The notes: generated by a model from the letters alone, not told the origin. A DNA stretch of 64,000 nucleotides from Alopecurus myosuroides (GCA_028641055.1 CM054058.1:234959551-235023550), one strand, 5' to 3'. Positions 35,344-47,668 are shown, numbered from the stretch's first letter. Program-made: numbers and translations.

Positions 35344-35472
35344 CGCTCGCTTCGTTCCTGATTCCCTCCGGCCTTATCTCGCACACATCACATCTTTTCC
35401 CCAGTTTCAGTTTTCGCGTTCCTTTCAGCAGTTGTAATACAGGCCTCCGTCTACCACATTTCTCTTAGGATC

Positions 35473-35664
35473 ATGGCCTCCAAGGTCTTCCACACCTTAG
35501 TTGTTGCGGCCATCGCCGTGTCAACCTTCGCCGGGGTCGCTCTGGCTGCCGACGAGCCTGCACCGAGCCCGACGTCCGGTGCCGCAGCTCTGTCCTCGTC
35601 CCTTGTCGCAGCCGTGCTCTGCCCGACCGTTGCGCTCCTTCTTCCAAAGCATACGGCTTTCTAG
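35473..35664 (+). CDS. Arabinogalactan peptide (AG-peptide) precursor
   Basis: A 63-residue protein in the normal size range of plant AG-peptides (PF06376 type). Residues 1-25 are a secretion signal (hydrophobic VVAAIAVSTFAGVALA). The mature part is only about a dozen residues, with the AP/SP dipeptides (DEPAPSPTSG) that become hydroxyproline and carry arabinogalactan. The C-terminal part (AALSSSLVAAVLCPTVALLL) is a GPI-anchor signal. The product would sit on the outer face of the plasma membrane or in the wall, linked to cell expansion and signalling (family knowledge). The ATG has a good context (GATCATGGCC), and a TATA box lies at 35336. No introns, stops or frameshifts. It is the only convincing intact host gene in the window. 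Confidence 0.85.
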   Translation: MASKVFHTLVVAAIAVSTFAGVALAADEPAPSPTSGAAALSSSLVAAVLCPTVALLLPKHTAF

Positions 35665-37195
35665 ATGTATATGACGATCTCTAGACAGATGGATCTTATA
35701 TGAATCATATGATGAAGTACCACATGAGTGGATATATAGGAAAGGAATCCAAATCTGCTGAATCGCTCATGTTATGATCTTCTACATCCTAGGTCTCCGC
35801 GTTCCGTCATCTGGCTTATGTTCTTCATGTAGCATTCAGATCGAATGACTCTATGAAATTACGTCGATACTTCCACATATTATGGGTAACGTAGGAGACA
35901 TCCCTATTTTCCCCCGGGGGTCTTAATTACCACTGCTTAGCTTTCAATTTGCCCCTCGTCGGCAGCATGCGCAACTGAGCTGGCCGAGGTCGCAGAGCGC
36001 GTGTCCCCGCAGGCTCGCTGCATGGCGGTGGCGGATCTTGTGAAGATCACGCTGCTCTTTGCGTGGTCATTTTCCCTAATGTGCCTTCTTTACCTACTCC
36101 TTCCTACGCGCGCGTACTTACCTTTCTTCTTCCGCTCCTGCTGTTAGTGTTGGCTGTGTTCATTTTCGTCCGCTATCCATCTAGTATTTGTATTGATTCA
36201 GATAATTTGTAGTATCAGAATTTGCACTACTAATTATTTTCTGTTCTGTGGTTACACGATGCACCTGAGTAATAGCTATGAATCTGACAAATACCGGGCA
36301 ATTCCTTTTTCTTTTGTAAGGATGCGTTTTGCTATTTGACGCAAGGCGATCATGGCAAATCCGAGAGTATCATCTTTGTCGTGTCAAAAGTGCTAGCTTC
36401 TTTCTATCTTGTGCTGTTGTGCAGATCTTTTTCCCTCCTATTTAACCTACCCATTACGCGATGTTCTAGACAGCTATACTTCATAAAAGTGAAAATTTGA
36501 CCTTTATTTTGTAAAGGATAATTTTACTAGAAATAACAAAATGAATCATGATCCATTTATGTGAAAAATCAAAGGACATATGATTTTGTCAATATAATTT
36601 GTATAATCAGATCGTCAAATTGCAAGTCCCCTCGTTACTGACAGGTACATCGCTTCCCACTGAAAACCGTTTTTATGAGATACATGTGCGAGACCTGGGG
36701 TTTGATACCTAGTAGGTTACACCCACCCTCTTAGCCATCACATACATAAAAGATCCAAAGACGACAATTAAAATCAAACAAAACAATTTCCACATAATAT
36801 CTCTACAATAGATCGCCTCCAAGCTCCAAGTCAACCTAGCTTTCATATTCTACGCACCTTATAAATCATTGTAATATTTGTGACACTATGAGGAAAAGAA
36901 CACAAGTCTGGACCTAGGGTTGCTATTCGCATTGGGATCCTCAACCTGGGTATCTCGTGTCACATTGCTATACGCGAAAGAAGTTTTCGAGGAATTGAAT
37001 ATATGCCCTTTGCAACCGTGCCTAGGAGGATCTCCAGAGTGCATCTATTTGTACAGTAAGATTGCTCAGGTCAACATGTTAGGGTAGATATGATTTTACC
37101 TTGGTTCAGACCGCTGATTTGATGGGAAATAGCTCTACTCTTATTTCTAATTATATTGATATGATGAACTCAAGTATGACTACAAAAGTGAACTA
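35665..37195. other. Downstream region, no gene seen
   Basis: Contains the 3' UTR of the AG-peptide gene and about 1.4 kb without a clear ORF. A GC-rich patch at 35950-36060 reads like a short coding fragment but has no context. Confidence 0.4.
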
Positions 37196-37360
37196 CATGA
37201 GTCGAACGGATAAACAATATAAGATGTTTTAGACATTTTCTATATTCACATACACACACATGTATCTAGACATGTTTTAATGTATATGTCCACTATTTTA
37301 GTCCGAATCTAGACAACATGTGAAACATCTAAAACATCTTATATTATGGAACGAAGGGAG
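37196..37360 (+). mobile_element. Stowaway-type MITE
   Basis: Inverted arms: AATATAAGATGTTTTAGAC at about 37216 and TCTAAAACATCTTATATT near 37328-37345, ending TATGGAACGAAGGGAG with TA at 37361-37362. The left tip is eroded. About 165 bp. Confidence 0.75.
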
Positions 37361-37362
37361 TA

Positions 37363-38480
37363 CATGATATAGAGTTTTTGGCGCTATCATCTGTGTTGTC
37401 GACGACTTGGGTGTAGAAAACAATGTTGATCCTGTCATCGATATGCCCTTTATATATACGTCATCTTTGGTGTGTTTTTTTCACGTAAGTGTAGGTCTTC
37501 CCCTCTTCTACGTCGAGTGTTTGTAGATTCACTTATTTCGCGTATGTGTACAATCAGAGTTCAATTATAACTCATCTAAGAGCTCGGGTACTGCACACCG
37601 AGCAGGTCGATGGAGCCCCATAGTGGGATTTTAGGCTTTCATCTTAGCGGGCTGGATGGGGTGACCGTGTGTATGTCATAGTACTATAGGTTGACCCCAT
37701 ATATCGTCGATACATACCCAATCAACATCTTTAATGATGCACATTGAAATCTGTGTTAGCTTGGATTAGAGTATGCGCGTATAAGTCTGTATTCTAAGTT
37801 AAAGCCTGTACCGGCGACCTAACCCTCTGAGTGAAAGTTTGAACGGGAAAAATCATCATCCACGACTTGCTAAGGCGAGTAAATGCGGTTTAGCAGTTTG
37901 ACTTGTAACCAAAATCACATGACCAATTCATCTACTTCTCGGTTTGGTACGTTATTCTCCATGGAGAAGCCGTATCGTCATTGTGAAGTTGAACAATGGG
38001 TTCCCAACGGTCAGACCTCTTAGGAGCCAACTTGGTTGGGGACCAACAAGTTCAAACTTGATCAATAGGTGTTGTTGGAGAGTGTTGGAGATTTGGCTAT
38101 CTCATGAAGAATTAAGGGATCTTCATTAATTATATTTCCTCAAGCCAAGTCATTTGGATTATATATATCTCATATCCAATGTTTCTCTTTGCGGTAACTT
38201 GTATTTAAATCATATATACATTGAAAATTGCTTTCTTCCTTACATGTGTTTGGTTGTGTAATTTATTATTATTTGTATGTGGTGTGCTTAGTACTTACCT
38301 ATCTTGAGTAATCTAGTTGTTTTTGTTGGTTCGCACTCCATGTACTTGTGTGCTCCTTCATTGCAATTCTTGCTTATTTCACTTGGATTTTTGGGAGATT
38401 AACGGACTATCCCGTTTTTTGGGAGTAATATGTTCTTGGTACTTTACTATCCTAAAATGTGTTTACATGAGGAATACCAC
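37363..38480. other. Unassigned sequence
   Basis: AT-rich, no recognisable protein. It may be old repeat sequence. Confidence 0.35.
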
Positions 38481-38880
38481 TGTCGGGGGGTTACCCCCGA
38501 GTAGGGGTAAGGCAAGTGCTAAAATACAAGATCAAAGGTGTTGTTTGACCGGGTAGATGGCTACCCGGTACTCGCTAACCGGGAGGTTTCTATCCGGTCG
38601 TATCCACCAATGGCCAGAAGGAAGAATCAAGGAAGTTATGTTCCTCCGAGTAGAGGAGTTGGTCCGAGTAGAGGGAGTGGTTCCCTACTCGGGCCAGAAG
38701 TCAATGGAGCCGTTCTGACAAGGGATCCCGCGTATCCTGCGTCCGTACCGGCGTGCGGTTCAACTTACGGAGTGCGTGATTATCCGCGCTACGGCGTGGC
38801 TACAGTGCGGTAGGCGTCTGTCAAGTTCTGTCACGACAGAGGGGACAGGACAGGGCTAGGGGCCTACCCTATCTCACTGA
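38481..38880 (+). repeat. Gypsy-type LTR fragment
   Basis: Starts TGTCGGGGGGTTACCCCCGA, the self-complementary start seen in many grass gypsy LTRs, followed by ACCGGGTAGATGGCTACCCGG. I cannot see its 3' end or a partner. Confidence 0.4.
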
Positions 38881-39146
38881 CAAGGGTGGACAGATCCCAT
38901 CTCCGAACGGCACGACGACTTACGGTGCACGCGTCAGCGAGAAGCCGGAAGCGTGCTCTGTTCTGCAGTGCTCCTGTCCTATCAGCTGTACCTTTTAGTC
39001 TTACTCTATTCGGCCAAGTTGAGAGCGAACCAAAGGCTTTTGATTGACCCAAAGAGTGACCCCTCAGTGTCAAAGGTAGTTCAACATACCTATGTTGGTC
39101 TATAGCTCTACCGCGAAGGAAAGTTCTACTCAAACCAATCTCAAAT

Positions 39147-39303
39147 CAATCTACACTCAAATCAAATGAATATAGACTACCCACAAAAGTTTCTTTTAAG
39201 GATGGTAGCCCACCCAGTTGTTCTAGAACCCAGTCACCCAGACCTATCTTTCTTTCTAGCCTTTCCAATTCTCGGGACGAGATTTCTTTTAAGGGTGGTA
39301 GTC
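39147..39303 (+). other. Gypsy 3' UTR remnant with two polypurine-like tracts
   Basis: TTCTTTTAAGGATGGTAG (near 39190) and TTCTTTTAAGGGTGGTAG (near 39285) occur about 93 bases apart; the second directly precedes the long LTR. GGGACGAGATTTCTTTTAAGG resembles the sequence just before 3' LTRs of chromovirus-type gypsy elements. Confidence 0.5.
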
Positions 39304-42300
39304 TGTAACATCCCTGATTTTTGGAAAACTCAAAAATCACAAAAATTTGAAACTTTTGTTTTCTTATTAATACATGTCACCAAAAACTAAATAAAACTCT
39401 AACACAAAGGAAATATTATATTTATTACAATTTTATTGAAAATAACAATCCAAACATGTATCTAACTCCACAACCCTTAAAAGGAAAATTTCAAAATAAT
39501 TTTTATTATTTCAAAGTATGTAGCAAACCGTAGATGATATAAAATGGTTTTACTAACAACTTGTTTTACAAATGAATTTTCTCAACTTCTACCTAACATT
39601 AATAAATCATCCTCCATTTTTTGACTATGGAAAATATTTGTGAAACTCAAATTAATTGTAAAGATTTCAAGTACTACATTAAGTATTAAGTAAGAAAATG
39701 TTTTTCACAATATTTTCTTGGTATGAAAATGAGTTATGAAACAATACTTAAATGGTTTTGGACCTTGAATTTTATTTGACCCTAACTTCAATTAAATGTT
39801 TCTCTAATTTTTGAAATAACATTAAATGGCTATTAACTACTTAATCATATTTTGACAATATAATGTTATTGTGTTGAAACAACACAAAAATGTTTTAATT
39901 TGGAGGAGAAAGATTTTAAAAATTATAGAATTTTGTTTGGGGTCAATTGGATGAATTAATCAAAAGTTATCAATTAAAGAATATAGAAAAGGAAAAGAAC
40001 AAAAAAAAACACAGAGAAAAAAAAAGCAGCACAGCCAGCCCGTCCCCCTCGGCCCCTAACTGCCGCACGGTGCAGCCCACAGAGGCCCACGGCCCAGAAG
40101 AAACGCAGCAGCCCGCCCAACTCCTCTCTCTCTCTGCGCTGGGTCCCACAGATGACGTCAGCGTGACGTTAGCGTCTTCAACCTCCTGCCGGAAACCACG
40201 CCCGTTTCCTCCCGGTTTAACGCTGGCCTTTTCCGTGTGATTGAAGGCAATAAATCCTTCCCCGTGGACCTCTCCTTAAATACCCGACTCCCCTCCTCCA
40301 TTCCCCTCCGTCTCCTCTCCAAATCCCGTAACCATGCCATTTTTATTTCTCGTCGGAGCTCTCCACATGCCGCCACCGTCTCCACCCGATTCCGGCGAAG
40401 GTATCGAGCGAGCGCCCCTCCCTCCTGTCTCTCTGGACTCCCCATCCCTAGACGCACCTCTCTGACCCATCCTTTTCTTTTTTTTAGGCAGCGAAACACC
40501 GGCGCCACCCTCTCTCGAAGCTCACCGGAACGGTGCCGTCCCCGACAGCATCGCGCGGGCATACCAGGACGCGGGAGGGCACGCCGTCATCTCCTTCACG
40601 TTCACCAAGTCGCACCGCACCTGAAAGTCATTTTCGCGGAGTCTGGAGACCACCGGGGCTTTGCCACCGTCGAATTTTCCGAGCAGCGCGCCACCGCGGC
40701 GACATTTCCGGCGGCCCATGCCGGCGAGGTGAGCCTCCTCTCTCCTTGTCCGTTGGATCCAGATAGACGGCCTAGATTAGATCCCCACGAAGGGGTATGC
40801 CATTGTTGGATCTGGATCTGACGGCCCAGATCTAGTGACTTATCCACGTCACCCTAGTCCAGTCAGTGCTGCATCAGCATCCCAGTCAGCAATCCCAACC
40901 ATTGAGAGCACGCCATGTGGCCAACCTTATCCACAGAATTCTTTTTGCTTATTTTTCTGAATAAAATTTAATTGGCAGATTTGCAGAATAGTCCCTGTAA
41001 CTTGCAATCATCATATCTTTTCAACCACTTAGCCAAATTTAACAATCTTGGACTTTTTGAAAAGCCCTTGACATCTAGAAACTTTTGGCACTGGCCAAAT
41101 TAAAATTTGACAAACTTAAATTTGTTCAAATTCAAATATGCTTGTTTGATGAAATTTGGCATAATTCAAATTCTAAAAATCCAAAAATTGTAAATAAAAT
41201 ATATTTGGAAACCTTAGGATGTGTACTTTCATAACCTCTGTCCCAAAATAATTATTGATCAAACTAAAATTGATTTTAGAATTAAATTGTCTGTTTAAGT
41301 ATTTTTGGCATAGAATTAATTCTTTAAATAATTGGAATATGTTCCCTTAAGCAAAATTGCTCCTTTTGGTAACCTTTAACCAGAGACATCAGTAACTAAA
41401 CCTTTTAGACAACCTTGACCCATTTCCTTGTAAGTTGGACCAAAACTTCATCTTAGTGAACCACTAGTTGATCATGCCTTAGTTTTTGTTTTTATTCTTT
41501 CTACCATTGTTTGTTGTGGCCATTTTGAATCCAAGACCAAGTCCCTAGTATGTAAACCATATAAGAGACCAAGTAGTGAACCTCAAACACTAGTACTATA
41601 GTGTTCTATCTACTCCTCCATCCCCCTATTCTTGCTTCAAGAATCCATCAAGTTAGCAAATGAAAAACAAGACTCAAGAAATAGAAGGTTCTTCACTTTC
41701 AACCTGGTGGCAACATGAAGAGCTACAAGGAAGATCAATGAAGAAGTTTTGAAGAGAAGACTTAGACAACAACTAGAAGCAACTCAAGAAGTACAAGTGT
41801 GAAGAAATTCAGAAGAAAACATCTCCCTCTCTCTTTCTATCTTTCTTCTTATATTCTTTCCAATTGACTTAGTGGTATTTGTGTCCATCCCATACCCAAA
41901 CCAATTAGTGAAGTGAAAGCCATGAAGAATTTATCAATACCAAGAGAAGAATCCATCTAAGGAACAAGACTACAATAGAAGCATGAAGATGATCTTCAAG
42001 AAGGCAATCACATGAGGTCTAGAAGCAATCCATACAAGTTGAAGAATAACAAGTTATTTTTTCTGTCCAACCATTGACCCAAATGGAAAACCCAAGACTT
42101 GATAATATTTTCCCTTTGATGATGAAGTTAGTAGACCTACCCTAACCACAATGGAAAATACTAACATAGTCACTCAAATATTTTTGAAGGTGAATATGAC
42201 CAAGTGTTTGCATGTATTACTTTAGTTGAAGAAGTAATATGTTTATTCTTAGTGAACTCTTGGAACTTCCTCGACAAGTATGGTTATAATAAAGTTAGAT

Positions 42301-43731
42301 CACATCAAGCTCAACCTAGTCCTTCCCAAGTAAACCATTGGAATTTCTTTAACAAGAATGAGACATTAGAGAATGAATCTTCCAACTCAAACCTAGACCT
42401 TGTCCTAGCCCACTAGGTTAAACTCCTTTGGCTATGTTATTGCTTTGTATGATCTCTTCACTTGTATGTTTTCTTGATAGCATGTTTGTTTATTTTGTTA
42501 TTGTGTTTTCAATGAGTAGATTGTACGGAGAGCAACGATCTTTTGTGAAGAGAGTGTGATTTCTTCACCAACTTCAACAAGGCAAGTAACACATCATTCA
42601 ACTACCCATTATTTTCTATATGCATTAGTTGGTTTTGAGTAGTATGCATGATAGGAAATTTTACTAAGTTATATTATGCTATGCTATTATCCTAGTAGTG
42701 TGTATCCATCTCCTTTATCCTTGTTATTTATGATGTTCCCCAACAAGGCTGATGAGATTTGAGTGTCTCCCCGAGGGGTGTTCACTTGAGGAATGCCACC
42801 CAGGAACAAAGTGATTATGATGTTCCCCAAGTTTAGATTGCTTCCAGTGCAGCCTTTAGTCATATGGGCTCTGTCTTGATTAATTAAGTTGTGAGGGTTC
42901 AGCCTGGGCTTGACAAGCAGATGTAGCATAATTATAGGTGGAACGGGTCTTGCCATTAGGTTGAATTCTTGCTTCTGAAAGATCTCGTCTCAATCTTCTC
43001 CTTTCCTTAATGCACTCAGGGCGTATAGGATGTTTGGGCTGATTTGAGTCTGAAGGTGAAAGTGCACAAGCTCTGCAGAGTCAACAAACTAAGATCTTAG
43101 CCGTGTCCCTGGTTATGGACAACTATGAGCAGCTGGACAAGGATGGACGGAAGAATTACATCACCAATTTCAATAAGTAAAATTTGACCAAGTGAATAGT
43201 ATTGTGGTGCTTGGATCTTAATCCAATGTTGTCACCCTTTTGAAAAGAAAAGTTTGTTTTACAAAAGTGATAGGAGAAAACTGGCTTTATGCAAACTTAC
43301 CAAAACTCCACTCAGCCAAATAAGCATGTAGTATTAGTCTTGCCATTTATATCCACCATAGTGTTACTTGCCAATACATTAAATTGTATTGACTCCCTTG
43401 TGGCTGCATATTCCATATTGCAAATATTTCTGAAGACGAGTGAGGATTTCGTTTAGGATCTCGAGACTATTGCCAACATGTTTTGCCTGTGGCACATGAA
43501 GAAGATGGGCTCAATGTTGTACTATGTTTTCCGCTGTATTTCTTTGTTTTCTGCTAGTCCTCTAAGACTGTGCAAGTTGTAATCCTATTTTGTAAAGACT
43601 GGATCATGCGATGTAATAGAATTTGATGCATTTGCATGATATTTCATTTTGTACTGTGGTGCTAGCAATTGATCCAGGGACTAGCACAATAACACATGTA
43701 TTCCATCTTTATTAAAAGTTGGGATGCTACA
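39304..43731 (+). repeat. Very long gypsy LTR (about 4.4 kb)
   Basis: Starts TGTAACATCCC and ends GGGATGCTACA, an inverted pair with one mismatch. Because a PPT-like tract precedes it, it reads as a 3' LTR whose internal region is almost all lost. It has a GC-rich block at 40020-40850 and AT-rich flanks; the ORFs in it (for example 40237-40821) are unconvincing. The neighbouring 5-mers (TAGTC, GAGGT) do not match, so no TSD is claimed. LTRs of 4-5 kb are known from LARD/Sukkula-like Triticeae elements; assignment to these is a guess. Confidence 0.55.
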
Positions 43732-44032
43732 GAGGTATTGCCACATAGAGTTGATATTGTTGATTATCTTGTTCCTATGTGTCATGTTGCTCAAACAAGT
43801 TCCATATTTGCATAAAATACTTTTGTCCCTGTTTTTTTGGTATATTGTTTGTGTGAGAGTGAAAGATCATCGTCCCTTTTGGTAATTATATGACAACATA
43901 TCCATTTGATCTAATGTGTGTTCAATAGATGGAAATGCCCAGGTTAAAACAGGTTCACTAATTTTATGGGGCAAGTGTTCGTTTTATACGAAAAGTGCAA
44001 GGAGAATGGAATCCAGGAAACTGCATTGTGCA

Positions 44033-44556
44033 GGAGCGGAGGCTCCGGTGAATCCACCGGAGGCTCCGCCCAGGCTCCGGTGGGGGTCCGGTGTGGGCTC
44101 CTCCCAAACCCCTCTCTGGAGCAAATGAGCGGACCCAGGAGCGGAAGTTCCGGTGGAGCTCCGGTGGGCGGAACCTCCGCCAATTCCACCGGAGGCTCCG
44201 CCACCCTCCAACACTAGGGCTGCACACAAATGGCCTCCGGTGGGCATCCGGTGGAGGCTCCGCCAAAATGCCCTTCTGTTTGAGAAGAGCGGAGGTTCCA
44301 CCGGAGCCTCCGGTGGACATCCGGTGCCCTCGCCCAGCCTAGTGTATATGGCCTCCGGTGGAGGCTCCGGTGGGGGCTCCGCCAAACTGCTGCTCTGTTT
44401 GAATAGAGCGGAGGTTCCACCGGAGTCTCCGGTGCACCTCCGGTGGGCGGAACCTCCGCAGAACCCACCGGACCCTCTGCCCCGTGTTCCAGCACATGTG
44501 GGCTGGTGGGCTGCGCAACTGCGCAACTAACTGAAGACCACCGGAGCCTCCGGTGC
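44033..44556 (+). repeat. Palindromic CACCGGAG-type repeat cluster in the LTR
   Basis: Perfect 17-bp palindromes CACCGGAGCCTCCGGTG at 44299-44315 and 44539-44555, and a one-mismatch copy at 44418-44434. Many half-sites (GCGGAGGCTCCGGTG and relatives) fill the rest. They lie just upstream of the TATA box. Comparable repeated palindromic motifs are described in Sirevirus LTRs (family knowledge). The long ORFs in all frames here are repeat artefacts. Confidence 0.8.
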
Positions 44557-44590
44557 TCCTGGACTGCAACGGCCACTTAAATGCAAGGGG

Positions 44591-44598
44591 TATAAATA
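44591..44598 (+). promoter_or_regulatory. TATA box of the Sirevirus LTR
   Basis: TATAAATA, about 35 bases after the last palindrome. Confidence 0.6.
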
Positions 44599-45303
44599 CC
44601 CCTTCCCGTACCTCTTAAATGCCAAGCTTTTCCCATTCTCTCTCCTAGCCATTGATGAAAGCTTCAACCACCTAGATCTCCCACTCCGTCCACCCAAACA
44701 CTCCCAAACTTGGTGGAGAGCTAGAGGAGACCTAGATCCACACTTCCACCAAAGGAATCTCAAATCCATCCACCACAACCTAGTAGATCTAGAATCCTAC
44801 TTGAGGCCTAGAAACCTTAGTAGATCTCGTGCTTGTAGTTTCCACCTTGTTGCAAGAAGCTACGGATTGCTTGAGAGCCTCCATCCATCTTGTGGAGTGA
44901 CCTCAAGTCCTTGTAAAGGTTTGGTCAACGCCTTCAAGTCGACCTCATAGTGGAAACGAGCATCTCCCTCACCGGAGAAGCTCAAGGAGAACAAGGTGTG
45001 CACAACCGTGCTATTGAGGAGCGCCTAGGTGGCTCCCCACCTCTCCAACGTAGACGTACTTCTCTTTGAGAAGGAACTACGGTGAATCATATCCTTGTCT
45101 CCTTGTTTACACTTGTTGTTTGCTTTACTACCTTACGCTTTACTTCCGTTGCGCATATCACTTTGTCCACATAGGTTGCTCACCTAGTTGCACATCTAGA
45201 GAACCTTATCTTATCTTGCTAATCCACTCTAAAAGGAAAAGAAAAGAAAAATTGGTAGTCAACCTATTCACCCCCCTCTAGTTGACCATAGTGCACTTTC
45301 AAT

Positions 45304-45315
45304 TGGTATCAGAGC
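45304..45315 (+). other. Primer-binding site (initiator Met tRNA type)
   Basis: TGGTATCAGAGC, two bases after the LTR end. It is the standard plant copia primer site. Confidence 0.85.
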
Positions 45316-45353
45316 CTCGGCTCTTACTAAGGGCTTAACCGCCCAAGAGTACA

Positions 45354-46470
45354 ATGGTCGATGAAAATGCCCCCGGAAGTTCTAGTGCGGAAATCTCCAA
45401 AATGGCCGACACTATATCTAACCTACAAGATACGGTTGGAGTTCTCCAAACCGAACTATCTAAGGTTAGCTCTAGTGTTAGCTCAGAGGTTTCTAGCATA
45501 AAGAAAATGATGGAGGCACTGATGGGGAAAACCAAGGAGTCCACGGAACCACCCCTCACCACCAACGATGTTAGCTCGGACGAAGAATCCATTTCGGATA
45601 TCGACGAGATGGAAGCTAACATCGCTTTAGCTAAGGCGAAAGCCAAAGCAAAAGCCGATAAAAAGGCTAAGAGTGGTGGGAGCTCCGAGGGCTCCAAGTC
45701 TCAATCGGCTAACGGTTCGGGGTCTCAATCTAAAGTTCCACCACCTCCCAATTATGACTCTATCCACCCTATTGCCACTATGCCACACATGGTTAATGTT
45801 GGAGTTCCTCCCATGCTTAACACTAACGAGTTCTCTTCTTGGAAGTTCGATATGGAGTCTCACATTTCAGGATCTTGCACCGCATTGTGGAGAAGCATTC
45901 TCTATGGATTCCACCCTCACGATCCGAACAACTTGACTCCAAGAGAGGATGTGGAATTTCAACTCAACAAGACCGCCCTTGTGACTATCCAAAAGGCTCT
46001 CCCAAGAGAACATTTTGAACAGATTCGCGGTATCAAGACCGCCAAGGAAGCTTGGGATAAGCTTGACTCCTTGTTCGAAGGCAATGCAAGCATCCAATAA
46101 TCCAAATACGATGTTGCTCTTGACAAGTCCGAGAACTTTGTCATGCTTGAAGATGAAAGTCCCGAGGAGCTATATAGAAGAGTGGTCACCCTTGGCAATC
46201 AATTAAGGGACTTTGGAAAGGAGGAAATCTCCGATGAGTGGATCAAGAGGAAATTTGTCAAGGCCATAACTCCTTTTGAGAAGAATCTCTCCACTAGAAT
46301 TCGAACAAGATCCGACTACAACTCACTCAACTCCATTGGTGTCCTTAGTGAGTTCATAGCCATATCTTTATCTCACAAGAGCGCGGATGATGCTCTTGCT
46401 CGCTCAAGAGGCCATGGGAAGTCTCCTAACCTTGCCTTAAAGTCTAAGGCCATGACCAAGATAGAAGAAG

Positions 46471-46501
<31 letters not shown>

Positions 46502-47213
46502 GGACTATGAAGATGCATACAAGGGTGCCCACAAATGTATTGCTCTTGCCATGCAAGGGTATTGGAAGAGATGGGAGGCTCACAAGGCCGGTGCCCCTAT
46601 ACCTTCAAGGAACAAGACCTTTAGGAAGAAAGGGGAGCGGCCAAGGACATGTTACAATTGTGGAAGTGCAAACCACTTCGTCAAAGAGTGTCCCTTTGAG
46701 CCACGAGAAGAGAATGAAGGGAAGCTTGTTCACAAGGACAAGAACAAAGCTCCACAAAACAAGAACCTCGCTAGAAGAGTCCCAAGGGCTTTATATGTTC
46801 AAGAGGGTCCAACATTGGAAACATACTACTCCGGAGATGAAGGAGAAGATGAAGTCGTAGGTGTTGCCCACGTCGCCATAGCTACGACTTCCTCTTCATC
46901 GGTCTCTCTATTTGAATCTCCCAATGAGAAGGCATCGATCCGACCTACATGTCTCATGGCAAAAGCCACCACGGTAATATCTTCCACCTCCAAGTCTATT
47001 ATCACTAGCTCTCCCTCATTATTGGATTGTGTTGAAAACATTGTTGATGATGAGGAGGCCAAGAACCTAGGATCTTGGTTGTTTAGTCTTGAAGGTGAAA
47101 CTAAAGAAAAGGTAAAAGCTCTCCTAAGGCAACTTGATGAGGCTAACTCCCTCATCGATGAGAAGGAGGAGATCATAATGACCCTAGAGAACCATGGCGG
47201 TAGCAATGATAAT
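45354..47213 (+). pseudogene. Sirevirus gag, N-terminal part
   Basis: ATG at 45354. A coiled-coil start (ISNLQDTVGVLQTEL) is followed by a Lys/Ala-rich stretch and a gag core of UBN2 type (SSWKFDMESHISGSC, WRSILYGFHPHDPNNL, AKEAWDKLDSLFEG). An in-frame TAA interrupts at 46098-46100. The same frame resumes (SKYDVALDKSENFVMLEDE), has a poly-Asp run coded by GAT repeats (about 46471-46499) and a CCHC zinc knuckle CYNCGSANHFVKEC at 46650-46691. The frame is open to 47213, where the Tat-5 LTR supplies TGA. It would form the particle and bind RNA. Confidence 0.85.
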
Positions 47214-47668
47214 TGATGAGGGGATAGTAACCCGGTATGCCAACTCCCAGGTGTGATCCGGCCCAAACGGCAGCTGGACCGGATCCGGCTAAGGCCAAAG
47301 AAACTTCTGGAAGGCCCAAGGCTTGTAAGATTCGTAACCCGGATTGTGGGTTGCGATAAGGAAAGTTAGAGTTTGTATAAAGAGTTCGAGTAGGACTTAG
47401 GGTGCGCTTTGTAGGGCAAGCCAAGGGGGTATGGGTGCTATATAAACCAACCCCTAGGCTTAGCCTGGGAGAGATTCAAGTCATAGTTGTAACACCTGTT
47501 ATCGAGTATCCAGCATAATTCATGTTGAGATCCGGCGAGTTATTTTCCGGTTCTTAGATTGCTTTCCGCCATGTCTTCCTTCGAGCTAAACCCTCTCCCG
47601 AATACCTGTGTCGACTTGCCCCAAGATCAGTTACCCCCGGTAACATCTGCCGTGATTATCCCACGACA
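47214..47668 (+). repeat. 5' LTR of Tat-5
   Basis: TGATGAGGGG...CCCACGACA, 455 bp. TATATAAA box at 47439-47446. The ATG at 47571 starts an ORF that crosses the LTR end and PBS. Confidence 0.95.
47439..47446 (+). promoter_or_regulatory. TATA box of Tat-5 5' LTR
   Basis: TATATAAA in the middle of the LTR; the sense transcript would start about 30 bases on. Confidence 0.65.

Larger units (their letters stand above)
43740..45301 (+). repeat. 5' LTR of the Sirevirus
   Basis: Ends ...GTGCACTTTCA directly before ATTGGTATCAGAGC. It carries a dense palindrome cluster (44033-44556) and a TATAAATA box at 44591-44598. The start is uncertain. A TGAAAGTGCAC at 43050-43060 is an exact inverted match to the LTR end but lies inside the preceding LTR. 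Confidence 0.6.

Noticed and set aside
36640..36745. Possible SINE: GGGGTTTGATACC resembles a tRNA B box
   Set aside because: No convincing A box, poly(A) tail or flanking duplication; only a short suggestive match.
40237..40821. 194-codon ORF in the long LTR, and the opposing 134-codon ORF
   Set aside because: Lie in the GC-rich block of the LTR, opposite ORFs overlap, no domain; some splice-like signals but nothing to support a gene.
43944..44576. Several long ORFs in all six frames of the Sirevirus LTR
   Set aside because: They are by-products of GC-rich palindromic repeats without stops; repeat-like Gly/Pro/Arg translations, no domain.
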